From Pedobacter xixiisoli (lineage in GTDB: Bacteria > Bacteroidota > Bacteroidia > Sphingobacteriales > Sphingobacteriaceae), in the NCBI RefSeq assembly GCF_900215335.1, contig NZ_OCMT01000004.1, positions 372,001 through 436,000 on the forward strand: a stretch of DNA of 64,000 bases, given 5' to 3'. The notes under the pieces are model-generated. The model was not told where the DNA came from. It was given only the letters and a program-made list of their open reading frames with translations, and searched no databases. This document shows, piece by piece, positions 43,903 through 52,328 of this stretch. The position numbers and the translations under genes were made by a program. Position 1 is the stretch's first letter; each line of letters begins with the position of its first letter.

Positions 43903-44769
43903 TTAGGGTTTGCCTTTGATAAAAATAACGTTGGCAACCTTTCTTTCGCCTTCGTGGTCCCATTTTTTATTGTCAGAAGGATGATTTACTATTCCATTTT
44001 CGCCATAGCCGCTCACCCAAAGTGCAGTAGAACCGCCACCATCTAAGTTGATAGCACTTGTACAGCCCAACCATTTCATAATTTTGGTAAGCTCGAACAA
44101 ACTCATCCCTGCCGAATTTTGCTGCCTGCCATCAACCGTTAGCAAAAGTACACTTCCATCGGGCTTAATACCTATCGCTGTACGTGGATGACGAAGTTTG
44201 TTAAACGGAACAGAATCCAATTTTTCGTCTTCGTTATTCAATCTTAACAAAGGTCCGCTAAGCATTATATTTTTGTCACTCAGGTTATTTTCCCAAGTGT
44301 CCGAGCCGTCCCATTTTTTAATGCCCAATTTATAATCATTAATTACAACTGCGGCTTTGTGATGTAAAGCCCTAATGTTGTTTTTTTCCTGTCTGTTTTG
44401 GTTGATGATAGTATCATTTACTTTGATAAAATCTACCGAGCCTCCATTTTTGATATCAAAGAAAGTTCCGTTGATGGCCACAGTTGCATTATATTTTTTA
44501 GCAAAATCCGATGTTGTAATCAACTCCTTTTTATCGTAACCAATGAAAAAAACTGGTGCTTTCTTATGGTTTCCCACTTCAACGAAGCTGATATATTGGT
44601 TTGCTTTAAATAGGCTACTATCGGTAAATTGATAAGTGTAGACCTTTGTTTTTTTAGCAACAGATTTTTTATCCGATTTGGCTTTTGTAAAAACTAAGGA
44701 ATCTAAATCTTGGGCGTAAATATTAACAGAAACGAGCGTTAAAAGGAATATTCGTAAAAGAGTTTTCAT
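43903..44769 (-). CDS. Phosphodiester glycosidase family (NAGPA-like) exported protein
   Basis: A 288-residue exported protein with signal peptide (LLRIFLLTLVSVNIYAQ). The NAGPA domain is evident from ATVAINGTFFDIKNGG, the HPRTAIGIKPDGSVLLLTVDGRQ core and ALINLDGGGSTALW-like segment (CTSAINLDGGGSTALWVSG). Human NAGPA removes GlcNAc from phosphodiester linkages; bacterial members act on cell-wall or exopolysaccharide phosphodiesters. It is 7 bases after the aspartyl protease gene. Confidence 0.9.
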   Translation of the reverse strand: MKTLLRIFLLTLVSVNIYAQDLDSLVFTKAKSDKKSVAKKTKVYTYQFTDSSLFKANQYISFVEVGNHKKAPVFFIGYDKKELITTSDFAKKYNATVAINGTFFDIKNGGSVDFIKVNDTIINQNRQEKNNIRALHHKAAVVINDYKLGIKKWDGSDTWENNLSDKNIMLSGPLLRLNNEDEKLDSVPFNKLRHPRTAIGIKPDGSVLLLTVDGRQQNSAGMSLFELTKIMKWLGCTSAINLDGGGSTALWVSGYGENGIVNHPSDNKKWDHEGERKVANVIFIKGKP

Positions 44770-44776
44770 GTGTGTT

Positions 44777-46018
44777 CTATATTCGTTTTTTCAGTTTTAG
44801 TAATTTAATAAGAGTTGATTTATTTCGCCAAACTTCTACCACAATACTATAACCATTTTTTGCTTTAAATGCGGCGCCAATATCGTCTAAAGTGTAGTCA
44901 TCTATTTTTTTAAAGTTAATGGAAATGATTTCATCACCTACTTTTAAACCAACTAAATCTGCTGGCGATTGAGGCTCTATTTTATTGATAATTGTTCTTG
45001 ACGGCGGTCCAGCTTCGGTATAAAGCTCAATTCCAGACATGTCATGCTCGAAATCACGATTAAATTTTTCGTTCTTTTTAATGTACATTAACCGGTTTTG
45101 ATAATCGTATATGGTATTAAAACGACTCAAAATTTCTGCACCTAAGTTGGCATTTCGTCCTTTGTTCATTAACGAATCGATGTTGTATTCTGGGTAATTA
45201 GAAATCACATCATCCAACAAATAATTACCTATTTTCAGGTACGATATTCTCCCGATGTGACCATTTACCTGTCCTGTTAAGCCATTTCCTAGATTGGCGT
45301 TCATGGTAAATTGGGGCTTTGGAAAAGATTTGCCTTCCAAAGCTTCCAGTGATATGGCGTGGCTGGCTCCACAATCAACCAGTGCTTTGATGGTTTTAGT
45401 TCCCAAGCCTTCCTGTTCTATCGTTAACGATATGTAGGGCTTGTTTTCAATAAGCTCGAACGGAATTTTTTCTCCTTTTAATTTGATTTTCTTCGGATGA
45501 CTTGCAAAACGTAAAGATTTATTGGTGTAATCTACCTTCACCAAAAAACTATTGAAAAAATTGTAGCCTATTAATCCGTAAATCTTTCTGCCCGCAAAGC
45601 CAGAGATGGGAAGTACATCATCCTTTAAAAAAACCGTTGGAATATTTTCGGCTTCTGCATCCCCGATTTTAACTGCTGTAGCACCAAGAAAGGCATCAAC
45701 CCCCTCGAAATTGCCATAACCACTAATTTTGATTGCACGAGGAAAAGGTACCTTTAAGCTTTCTTTTAAAGTAGAATCGGTAACAATCATTGGATTTACT
45801 CCGGTATCTAAAATGAAATCGAAAGGACCTTTTTCATTAATATAAATGGGAATAATAATTAGGTTTTTAGTTAAGGAGAAGGGAATACTTTGCGCTTTTC
45901 TGCCATTATTGAATTTAAAATCTTGCGCTAAGGCTTTTTCAAAACTTGCTATTATTGAACTACAGGCAATAAAAATACACAGTATTTTCAAATGAATGTT
46001 TGATTTGCCGTTGTTCAT
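44777..46018 (-). CDS. Retropepsin-like aspartyl protease with PDZ domain
   Basis: A 413-residue exported protein. After the signal peptide come two pepsin-like half-repeats, each with a catalytic aspartate: FDFILDTGVNPMIVTD and IKALVDCGASHAISLE (DTG and a variant DCGAS). A C-terminal PDZ domain covers about residues 335-410 (PADLVGLKVGDEIISINFKKID). It first gene of a three-gene minus-strand group. Substrate unknown. Confidence 0.88.
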   Translation of the reverse strand: MNNGKSNIHLKILCIFIACSSIIASFEKALAQDFKFNNGRKAQSIPFSLTKNLIIIPIYINEKGPFDFILDTGVNPMIVTDSTLKESLKVPFPRAIKISGYGNFEGVDAFLGATAVKIGDAEAENIPTVFLKDDVLPISGFAGRKIYGLIGYNFFNSFLVKVDYTNKSLRFASHPKKIKLKGEKIPFELIENKPYISLTIEQEGLGTKTIKALVDCGASHAISLEALEGKSFPKPQFTMNANLGNGLTGQVNGHIGRISYLKIGNYLLDDVISNYPEYNIDSLMNKGRNANLGAEILSRFNTIYDYQNRLMYIKKNEKFNRDFEHDMSGIELYTEAGPPSRTIINKIEPQSPADLVGLKVGDEIISINFKKIDDYTLDDIGAAFKAKNGYSIVVEVWRNKSTLIKLLKLKKRI

Positions 46019-46115
46019 GAATCTAAATTAATAAATTAGTGCACACCTAACATTGTTTCGAAATTAAAAGTTAAGCTTCAACGTACAGGCATTAATTTAA
46101 ATAACCTTATTTCTG

Positions 46116-47444
46116 ATGAATAATATCCGATTAAAAAATATTTTATTTAGTTCATTGCTGTCCACTATGGCTACATTTTATGCCTGTAAGCCTAATCAAA
46201 TCATAGCCAAAAAGGTATCTAAAGAGTTTAAAAATTCTGAAATGCTGAAGAGATATCAAGTAGGATTTGCCTTATACGATATGGCTGGTAGTGAGATGAT
46301 TTTTCAAAAAGATGCAGATAAATACTTTACGCCAGCTTCTAACACCAAACTTTTTACCTTTTATGCCGGCTTAAAGATTACACCAGATTCAATTCCTTCG
46401 TTGCGATACGTTGAAAAAGGAGATTCACTGATTTTTTGGGGAGCGGGAGATCCTTCTTTGTTGCATACAGTTTTGAAGGGCACCAAGGCCATCGACATCT
46501 TGAAGAATAGTGATAAGAAATTATTTTTTGCCAGCGGGCGATATACCGGTAACTTTTTTGGAAATGGCTGGAGTTGGGATGATTACAACGATTATTATCA
46601 GCCAGAAATTACGGAAATGCCATTGTACGATAATGTAGTTTTGGTAACCGCTAAGCAAGCAGGAGAGATGAATATTTCTCCTAAAATTTTTAATTCTTGC
46701 TTTAGTGTAGACAGTACAGATAAAGCATCGAAATTTAACGTACAGAGGGAGTTTTTAGTCAATAAATTCCATTATCCAACGGCTAAGACCACAGCTAATT
46801 ACGAACAGCAGATTCCTTTCAAAACTTCAACAGGTGTTACACTTACTTTGTTGGCGGATACCTTGAAGAAAGAGGTGCATGTCGTAAATTATGTATTGCC
46901 TAAAGACGCAAAAACCGTTTACAGTTCTAAAAGTGACGATGTTTTCAGGCAGCTGATGTTGCCTTCGGATAATTTCGTAGCAGAACAGTTGCTGCTTACC
47001 TATGCAGATAAGTTAGGTCTTGAATTGAGTACTCCAAAAGTAATTGCCGCAATCCAAGAAAAGTATTTGACTGAGCTGCCCGACAAGCCCAAATGGGTAG
47101 ATGGTTCTGGATTATCGAGAGGTAATTTGTTTACACCAAGGTCTTTAATTAAATTGCTAGACCTCATTTACAAAGAAGTGAATAACCAAGAAAGGTTGTT
47201 TAGCATGTTGCCTGCTGGAGGAAAAACAGGTACTTTAAGAAATGCTTATCCAAAAACTGATACGCCATTTGTATATGGAAAAACGGGAACTTTATCTGGT
47301 GTTCACAATCAAAGTGGCTACCTCATTACCAAAAAAGGAAAGTTCTTGCTTTACTCATTCATGAATAATAATTATGTACAGTCTACGTCAGAAATTAGAA
47401 AGGAAATGGTTCGGGTAATGACTTATATCCACGATACATTTTAA
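46116..47444 (+). CDS. dacB: D-alanyl-D-alanine carboxypeptidase, PBP4 type (S13)
   Basis: A 442-residue low-molecular-mass penicillin-binding protein. The three active-site motifs are SNTK (in FTPASNTKLFT), SDN (in LPSDNFVAEQ) and KTG (in FVYGKTGTLSG). The segment GGKTGTLRN just before makes a second KTG-like copy. The N-terminal cysteine (ATFYAC) fits a lipobox. It trims peptidoglycan stem peptides and may also have endopeptidase activity. It is divergent from the aspartyl protease. Confidence 0.93.
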   Translation: MNNIRLKNILFSSLLSTMATFYACKPNQIIAKKVSKEFKNSEMLKRYQVGFALYDMAGSEMIFQKDADKYFTPASNTKLFTFYAGLKITPDSIPSLRYVEKGDSLIFWGAGDPSLLHTVLKGTKAIDILKNSDKKLFFASGRYTGNFFGNGWSWDDYNDYYQPEITEMPLYDNVVLVTAKQAGEMNISPKIFNSCFSVDSTDKASKFNVQREFLVNKFHYPTAKTTANYEQQIPFKTSTGVTLTLLADTLKKEVHVVNYVLPKDAKTVYSSKSDDVFRQLMLPSDNFVAEQLLLTYADKLGLELSTPKVIAAIQEKYLTELPDKPKWVDGSGLSRGNLFTPRSLIKLLDLIYKEVNNQERLFSMLPAGGKTGTLRNAYPKTDTPFVYGKTGTLSGVHNQSGYLITKKGKFLLYSFMNNNYVQSTSEIRKEMVRVMTYIHDTF

Positions 47445-47637
47445 TTACTGTTGAAATTGTTTTTGCAGTTTTTTGCAATTATTTAAATAGAATAGAGTGC
47501 TTGCTCGTCTAATACTATCTGTGGTTTTATTTGAATTTGCAGATTATTGCGTTTTTTAAAAATTATTCTTAATATTACTATTCTGAATTCGCTAACCCTC
47601 AAGAATAGAATACAATAACTTTAAGCCAAACTGAGAA

Positions 47638-48669
47638 ATGAAAAAGCATTTACTTTACCTAGCTACGGTATTAATTTTTTTAGCGTCTTGTAGTAAAAAA
47701 GATGATCCAGCGCCAATGCCTGTTGATTCCTATGTTTCAGATAAAAGCTTTAAAGTCGTGGCTTATATGCCGGGGTACAGAGATCCAGCGTTAATACCAG
47801 ATGCAAAGTATAAAATGATTACTCATTTATTTTTTGCCTTTTTAAATATAAACCCAACGGCAGATGGCTCTGTAGTTTCTTTAACAGCTACCGAACAATC
47901 GCGTTTTAATGTGTTGAAATCAAAAGCAGCACAGAATAATGTAAAATTTGGGATTTCTGTAATGGGTGCAGAAAGCATATTTGCAACAGTAGCGGGCAAC
48001 TCTGCCACGAGGGCTAAATTTGTAGCAGATTTAGTGAGTTTTGTAAAAGCAAATGATTTGGCGGGTTTAGATATGGACTGGGAATACCCTAGAACAACAA
48101 GTACTACGGATGTTAATCCGAATGCAAATTATACCTTGCTGATGAAAGAATTGAGTGCAGAACTACATAAAGCAAATAAATTTTTGAGCGCAGCCATAAC
48201 ACCTGGGGTTTATGCCTCAAGCAATAGGCATGCTATTGCACCAGAGGTTTACCAATATGTAGACTTCTTTAACATTATGCAATATGATGGATCTGGATAT
48301 GACACCTCGGAACCCTTAAATCATGCTTCTTATAAAATGACCGAAGCTAGCTTGAATTTTTGGTTAGGTACCAAGGGCATGCCAAAAGAGAAGGCTATTT
48401 TAGGTATGCCTATTTATGGTAAGAGCGCTACGGGGAGTAGCATTACCTATGCTGCTATTATAGCGGCATCTAAAGCAAATGCTGATGTAAATGTAGCAAC
48501 GGTTAGTGGTGTGGCATACGGTTATAACGGTATGCCAACAATCAAGCAAAAAGCTCAGCTAGCAAAAGATAAGTGTAATGGCATCATGTTCTGGGAATTT
48601 GGACAGGATACAAATGATGAAACTTCACTGATAAAAGCCGCTAACGACCAGCTTGGAAGAACATATTGA
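47638..48669 (+). CDS. GH18 glycosyl hydrolase lipoprotein (chitinase-like)
   Basis: A 343-residue lipoprotein with lipobox (LATVLIFLASC). The GH18 TIM barrel has KVVAYMPGYRDP at the start, the catalytic motif LAGLDMDWEYP (DxxDxDxE with the glutamate before Y), FNIMQYDGSGYD and GIMFWEFGQDT at the end. It should cleave beta-1,4-GlcNAc chains, either chitin or peptidoglycan-like. The stop overlaps the next start (TGATG), so the two are coupled. Confidence 0.92.
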   Translation: MKKHLLYLATVLIFLASCSKKDDPAPMPVDSYVSDKSFKVVAYMPGYRDPALIPDAKYKMITHLFFAFLNINPTADGSVVSLTATEQSRFNVLKSKAAQNNVKFGISVMGAESIFATVAGNSATRAKFVADLVSFVKANDLAGLDMDWEYPRTTSTTDVNPNANYTLLMKELSAELHKANKFLSAAITPGVYASSNRHAIAPEVYQYVDFFNIMQYDGSGYDTSEPLNHASYKMTEASLNFWLGTKGMPKEKAILGMPIYGKSATGSSITYAAIIAASKANADVNVATVSGVAYGYNGMPTIKQKAQLAKDKCNGIMFWEFGQDTNDETSLIKAANDQLGRTY

Positions 48670-49721
48670 TGAGTGTTAAAATTGATTTCGACCAATTAGA
48701 TGAGCATCTATCATCAAAGCTAACGGTTAATAACGAAAACTATCTTTACTTCGGGGGTACAGCCTATTTAGGCATCCCTCAAAATAAAGATTTTATAGAC
48801 ATTTACGTAGAAGGCATACAACGTTACGGCCTTAATAATGGCACAAGTAGAGGCAACAATATCCAATTGGCAATCTACGATGAAGCAGAGGCTTTCATAG
48901 CAGAACGATATGGAGCAGAGGCCGCCTTAATCACTTCTAGTGGTTATTTGGTGGCAAAGCTAACGGTGCAGGCTTACGCTAGTTTTGGTGCAATTCGATA
49001 TGCGCCAAACACACATCCCGCATTATGGCTGGATGGAAATCCGTTTAATAATTTGGATTTTGAAGTTTGGTCTAAGCAGTTGGTTGAAGAAATTAATAGC
49101 TCAGAACAAGAAAATTGGGTATTGCTAAGTAACTCGTTAAACAATCTTCATCCAGAAATTTACGATTTTAGTTTCATTAAGGATATCAGCCCTGCTAAAA
49201 ATGTGATGCTCATAATTGATGATTCTCATGGTATTGGTATCATTAATGGTGGTTTCAGTGCGCTTCAAAGTATTCCCAAAATATCAAATGTAGATGTGGT
49301 CATCGTGGCATCAATGGCGAAAGCTTTAGGTTTGGATGCAGGGGTTGTTTTTGGTTCCAACGCAGCTATTTCGAAACTGAAACAGAGTGATGAATTTTAT
49401 GGTGCTTCGCCGCCCGCTGCAGCTGGATTGTACGCTTTTATGAAAGGACAAGAGCTTTACAAAGTAGCCTATCAAAAACTTCAAGCTAACGTAAAATTGT
49501 TTAGGCAATTATTGCCCTGTAATAGCGACTGGCTTTACTCAGATGCATTCCCTGTTTTTTTAAACAAGGAGAAAGCTATAGAGCAACGATTATTGCAAGA
49601 AAAAATCCTAATTTCGTCTTTCCCTTATCCCGATAGGAATGGAAGTATTTTAAACCGAATTGTGCTATCAAGTTGGCATGGAGAGGTTGATATTTTGAAG
49701 CTGATTACGGCATTGCAATGA
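48669..49721 (+). CDS. PLP-dependent aminotransferase class I/II, BioF/KBL-like
   Basis: A 350-residue PLP enzyme in the alpha-oxoamine synthase group. The PLP motifs are NYLYFGGTAYLGI near the N terminus, TSSGYLVAKL, DDSHGIGIINGG and the Schiff-base lysine in VASMAKALGLDAG. It is somewhat shorter than BioF (about 385 residues) and lacks the usual long N-terminal segment. The start is the ATG at 48669, overlapping the preceding TGA by one base. It may be a BioF or serine-palmitoyltransferase-like enzyme; the acyl substrate is not clear. Confidence 0.87.
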   Translation: MSVKIDFDQLDEHLSSKLTVNNENYLYFGGTAYLGIPQNKDFIDIYVEGIQRYGLNNGTSRGNNIQLAIYDEAEAFIAERYGAEAALITSSGYLVAKLTVQAYASFGAIRYAPNTHPALWLDGNPFNNLDFEVWSKQLVEEINSSEQENWVLLSNSLNNLHPEIYDFSFIKDISPAKNVMLIIDDSHGIGIINGGFSALQSIPKISNVDVVIVASMAKALGLDAGVVFGSNAAISKLKQSDEFYGASPPAAAGLYAFMKGQELYKVAYQKLQANVKLFRQLLPCNSDWLYSDAFPVFLNKEKAIEQRLLQEKILISSFPYPDRNGSILNRIVLSSWHGEVDILKLITALQ

Positions 49722-49759
49722 GTAATCCTAAAACGGGGGTGAGATTAAATCTTAGAAAA

Positions 49760-50287
49760 ATGAAAAAATTAATACTATTATTTGCGCTTGCCTTGGGTTT
49801 ACAGCAATCATTATATGCCCAAAAAACTTTAAAAGTTTGGATTGTAAGGCATGCGGAAAAGGATATTTCAAATCCGGCAGATAAAGACCCAGACCTTTCG
49901 CCAGCTGGAGCAGAGCGTGCCGAGGCCTTAAAGAAAGAGCTGAAGGGCCAAAAAATAGATAGTATTTTCTCAACAGATTATAAAAGAACTAAACTTACCG
50001 GTTTCCCTCTGGCAGATATTACCGGAATCAGCATTCAAACTTACGAGCCTTCAAAAGTTGCCGCCTTTGTAAAATCTTTAAAAGAACATGCTGGTGGTAA
50101 AAAAGTATTAATTATCGGTCACTCTAATACAGTTCTGGAATTGATTGAAGCTTTTGGCGCTAAAAGACCAGTTCCAGCTATTTCAGACGATGAATATGAC
50201 TACTTGTTTTCTTTAACAGTAAAAGGAGATAAGGTAGATGTAAAGACTGATAAATACGGAGCAAAGCGCAAAGCAGAGTCGTTATAA
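49760..50287 (+). CDS. Exported histidine phosphatase family protein (SixA-like)
   Basis: A 175-residue protein with a Sec signal peptide (LILLFALALGLQQSLYA). The RHG motif is IVRHAEK, then FSTDYKRTKLT and the second histidine in IIGHSNTV. The ATG at 49760 gives the signal peptide; an earlier in-frame ATG at 49718 overlaps the previous stop (ATGA) and would put 14 residues before it. It belongs to a three-gene + unit. The substrate is unknown. Confidence 0.87.
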   Translation: MKKLILLFALALGLQQSLYAQKTLKVWIVRHAEKDISNPADKDPDLSPAGAERAEALKKELKGQKIDSIFSTDYKRTKLTGFPLADITGISIQTYEPSKVAAFVKSLKEHAGGKKVLIIGHSNTVLELIEAFGAKRPVPAISDDEYDYLFSLTVKGDKVDVKTDKYGAKRKAESL

Positions 50288-50968
50288 TTTCTCGAAAGGA
50301 ATATCCATCAAATCGTAAGCTTGCCAGCCAATAAAATCGAAGTGCCACCATTCGTTGTAAATCACTTTGAAGCCATTTGCTTGCATAGTGCTAATTAAGA
50401 AATCTCTGTTTTTGATGATGTGGGCTGGCAAATCGGTATAATGTGGTGCTGCGGCAGCTTCAAAACTATCGTAAGGCGTTGGCATTGGCACATCTTTTCC
50501 CGTTTTTAGGTCGATAATACTTAAATCTACGGCACAGCCTCGGTTATGTTTAGAACCCTTAGATGGATTAGCTACAAAATTTTTATCACTGGCCTTTTCG
50601 TAGAAAGATACTGTTACGGAATAAGGCCTGTAACCATCGTAAATTTTTAGTCCGTAGCCTTTTTTCTTCAGCTCTGCTTGTATTAATTTTAGCTTCTCTA
50701 CTACAGGTTTGCGGGCAAAGGCACGAGCTTGCTTGTACATTGCCTGTTTCATAAAATTGTTTTTTGTTGCATATCGGATATCCAAAACTACCGATGGAAT
50801 AGCTTTTTTGATGTCTACCAATTCGAGCTTAGGATTATTTGCAACATCTGCTTTATAAGTAGCAAAATCGTTGACAATCTTTAGTCCGTACTTATTTTGC
50901 GCATTTTTTTGAGCACACGCACTTAAGCAAATACTGATTAGCAATAGTGATAGCAAATGTTTTTTCAT
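50282..50968 (-). CDS. D-alanyl-D-alanine dipeptidase (M15D, DdpX/VanX-like) lipoprotein
   Basis: A 228-residue zinc dipeptidase with lipobox LSACAQ. Zinc ligands and the catalytic residue are visible in SKHNRGCAVDLS (SxHxxGxAxD) and EWWHFDF (ExxH). It cleaves D-Ala-D-Ala, probably as recovered cell-wall dipeptide rather than for antibiotic resistance, since no vanH or vanA is near. It lies 12 bases after the alanine dehydrogenase gene, which suggests D-Ala recycling as the shared purpose. Confidence 0.93.
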   Translation of the reverse strand: MKKHLLSLLLISICLSACAQKNAQNKYGLKIVNDFATYKADVANNPKLELVDIKKAIPSVVLDIRYATKNNFMKQAMYKQARAFARKPVVEKLKLIQAELKKKGYGLKIYDGYRPYSVTVSFYEKASDKNFVANPSKGSKHNRGCAVDLSIIDLKTGKDVPMPTPYDSFEAAAAPHYTDLPAHIIKNRDFLISTMQANGFKVIYNEWWHFDFIGWQAYDLMDIPFEKL

Positions 50969-50980
50969 CCTGATCAGGTC

Positions 50981-52207
50981 TTATTGGTTAGAAAGCACGA
51001 GCAACTCTAAATCCTTGTAAGGGAGATTGAACATATTTGCTAAATCTTTATTGGTTAAGTGCCCTTGATAGCAATACAGCCCATCCCTTATGCCGGGTCT
51101 GTTCCAAACCATGTTCATTAAACCGCCCATATCGCCAATATCTACTAATATTGGAGCAAATATGTTGGTTAAAGCATAAGATGCGGTACGTGGCACCCTA
51201 GACGCTATATTCGGCACACAATAATGAATCACATCATGCTTTATGAAGGTTGGTGCTTTATGGTTAGTAACTTCAGAAGTTTCGAAGCAGCCACCTTGGT
51301 CTATACTCACATCTACCACCACAGAGTGAGGCTTCATTCTAGCTACCGTTTCTTCCATTACCACACAAGGGCTGCGACCATGATCTGAACGGATGGCGCC
51401 AATAACTACATCACAAGTGGTAATCGCCTTGGCTAATACGATAGGCTGCATAACCGAAGTGAAAACTCTGCTTCCCAAGTTGTTTTGAAGGCGTCTGAGC
51501 TTAAAAATTGAGCTATCAAATACCTTTACCTCTGCGCCTAAAGATAGTGCCGTTCTAGCCGCATATTCGCCAACGGTTCCTGCACCCAAAATAACGATTT
51601 CGGTTGGAGGAACGCCAGTAAAACCACCGAGCATTAATCCTTTACCTCCAAAAGCACTGCTTAGATATTCTGCAGCAATAAAAATTGAAGTAGCGCCAAC
51701 AATTTCGCTCATGGCACGCACCACGGTAAGTACATTTCCTTCGTCGCGGATGTTCTCAAAGCAAAGTGCATTAATTTTCTTGGCAAGTAGCGCTTTTAAA
51801 ATATCGGACTTAAGCGTACCAATCTGTAAGGCTGAAATCAAGGTTTGCCCTTTATGCATTAAGCCAATTTCTTCGATGGTAGGTGGGGCAATCTTCACGA
51901 TAATATCTGATGCCCAAACATCTTTTTTATTGAAGGAAATTTGCGCACCCTGCTCGCTATAATCTTTGTCGCTGAAATTTGCACCGTCGCCAGCCCCGCT
52001 TTCCAATATCACTTTGTGGCCGTTATTAACTAACAGCGCAACTGAAAGCGGAGTTAAGGCAATCCTGCATTCTTGATTAGAGACTTCTTTTGGAATTCCA
52101 ATAAATAAACTGTTGCTTTTTTTTCCAGTTTCTAGCACTGCTTCCTGAGTTTGCATCAAACCTCTTTGTGCAATAGCTGCCATTTCATCGCGTAATCCTG
52201 TAGCCAT
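50981..52207 (-). CDS. ald: Alanine dehydrogenase
   Basis: A 408-residue NAD-dependent enzyme of the AlaDH/PNT type. It has the N-terminal IGIPKEVSNQECRIALTP, a Rossmann motif IVILGAGTVGEYAA, and the MKPHSVVVDVSIDQGGCFE and ASYALTNIFAPILVDI blocks. An N-terminal extension of about 35 residues before the family start is unusual. It interconverts L-alanine and pyruvate. The D-Ala-D-Ala dipeptidase gene is directly downstream. Confidence 0.93.
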   Translation of the reverse strand: MATGLRDEMAAIAQRGLMQTQEAVLETGKKSNSLFIGIPKEVSNQECRIALTPLSVALLVNNGHKVILESGAGDGANFSDKDYSEQGAQISFNKKDVWASDIIVKIAPPTIEEIGLMHKGQTLISALQIGTLKSDILKALLAKKINALCFENIRDEGNVLTVVRAMSEIVGATSIFIAAEYLSSAFGGKGLMLGGFTGVPPTEIVILGAGTVGEYAARTALSLGAEVKVFDSSIFKLRRLQNNLGSRVFTSVMQPIVLAKAITTCDVVIGAIRSDHGRSPCVVMEETVARMKPHSVVVDVSIDQGGCFETSEVTNHKAPTFIKHDVIHYCVPNIASRVPRTASYALTNIFAPILVDIGDMGGLMNMVWNRPGIRDGLYCYQGHLTNKDLANMFNLPYKDLELLVLSNQ

Positions 52208-52328
52208 TATTGATGGTATAGTTTAAACCTTGAAGATACGAAATTTAATCAAAGCAATAGCTTTATCGAGAGAAGGGTAACAAATTTTAGCTCCGATTGA
52301 TTTACTATCAAAACCAATACTTAAAGTT

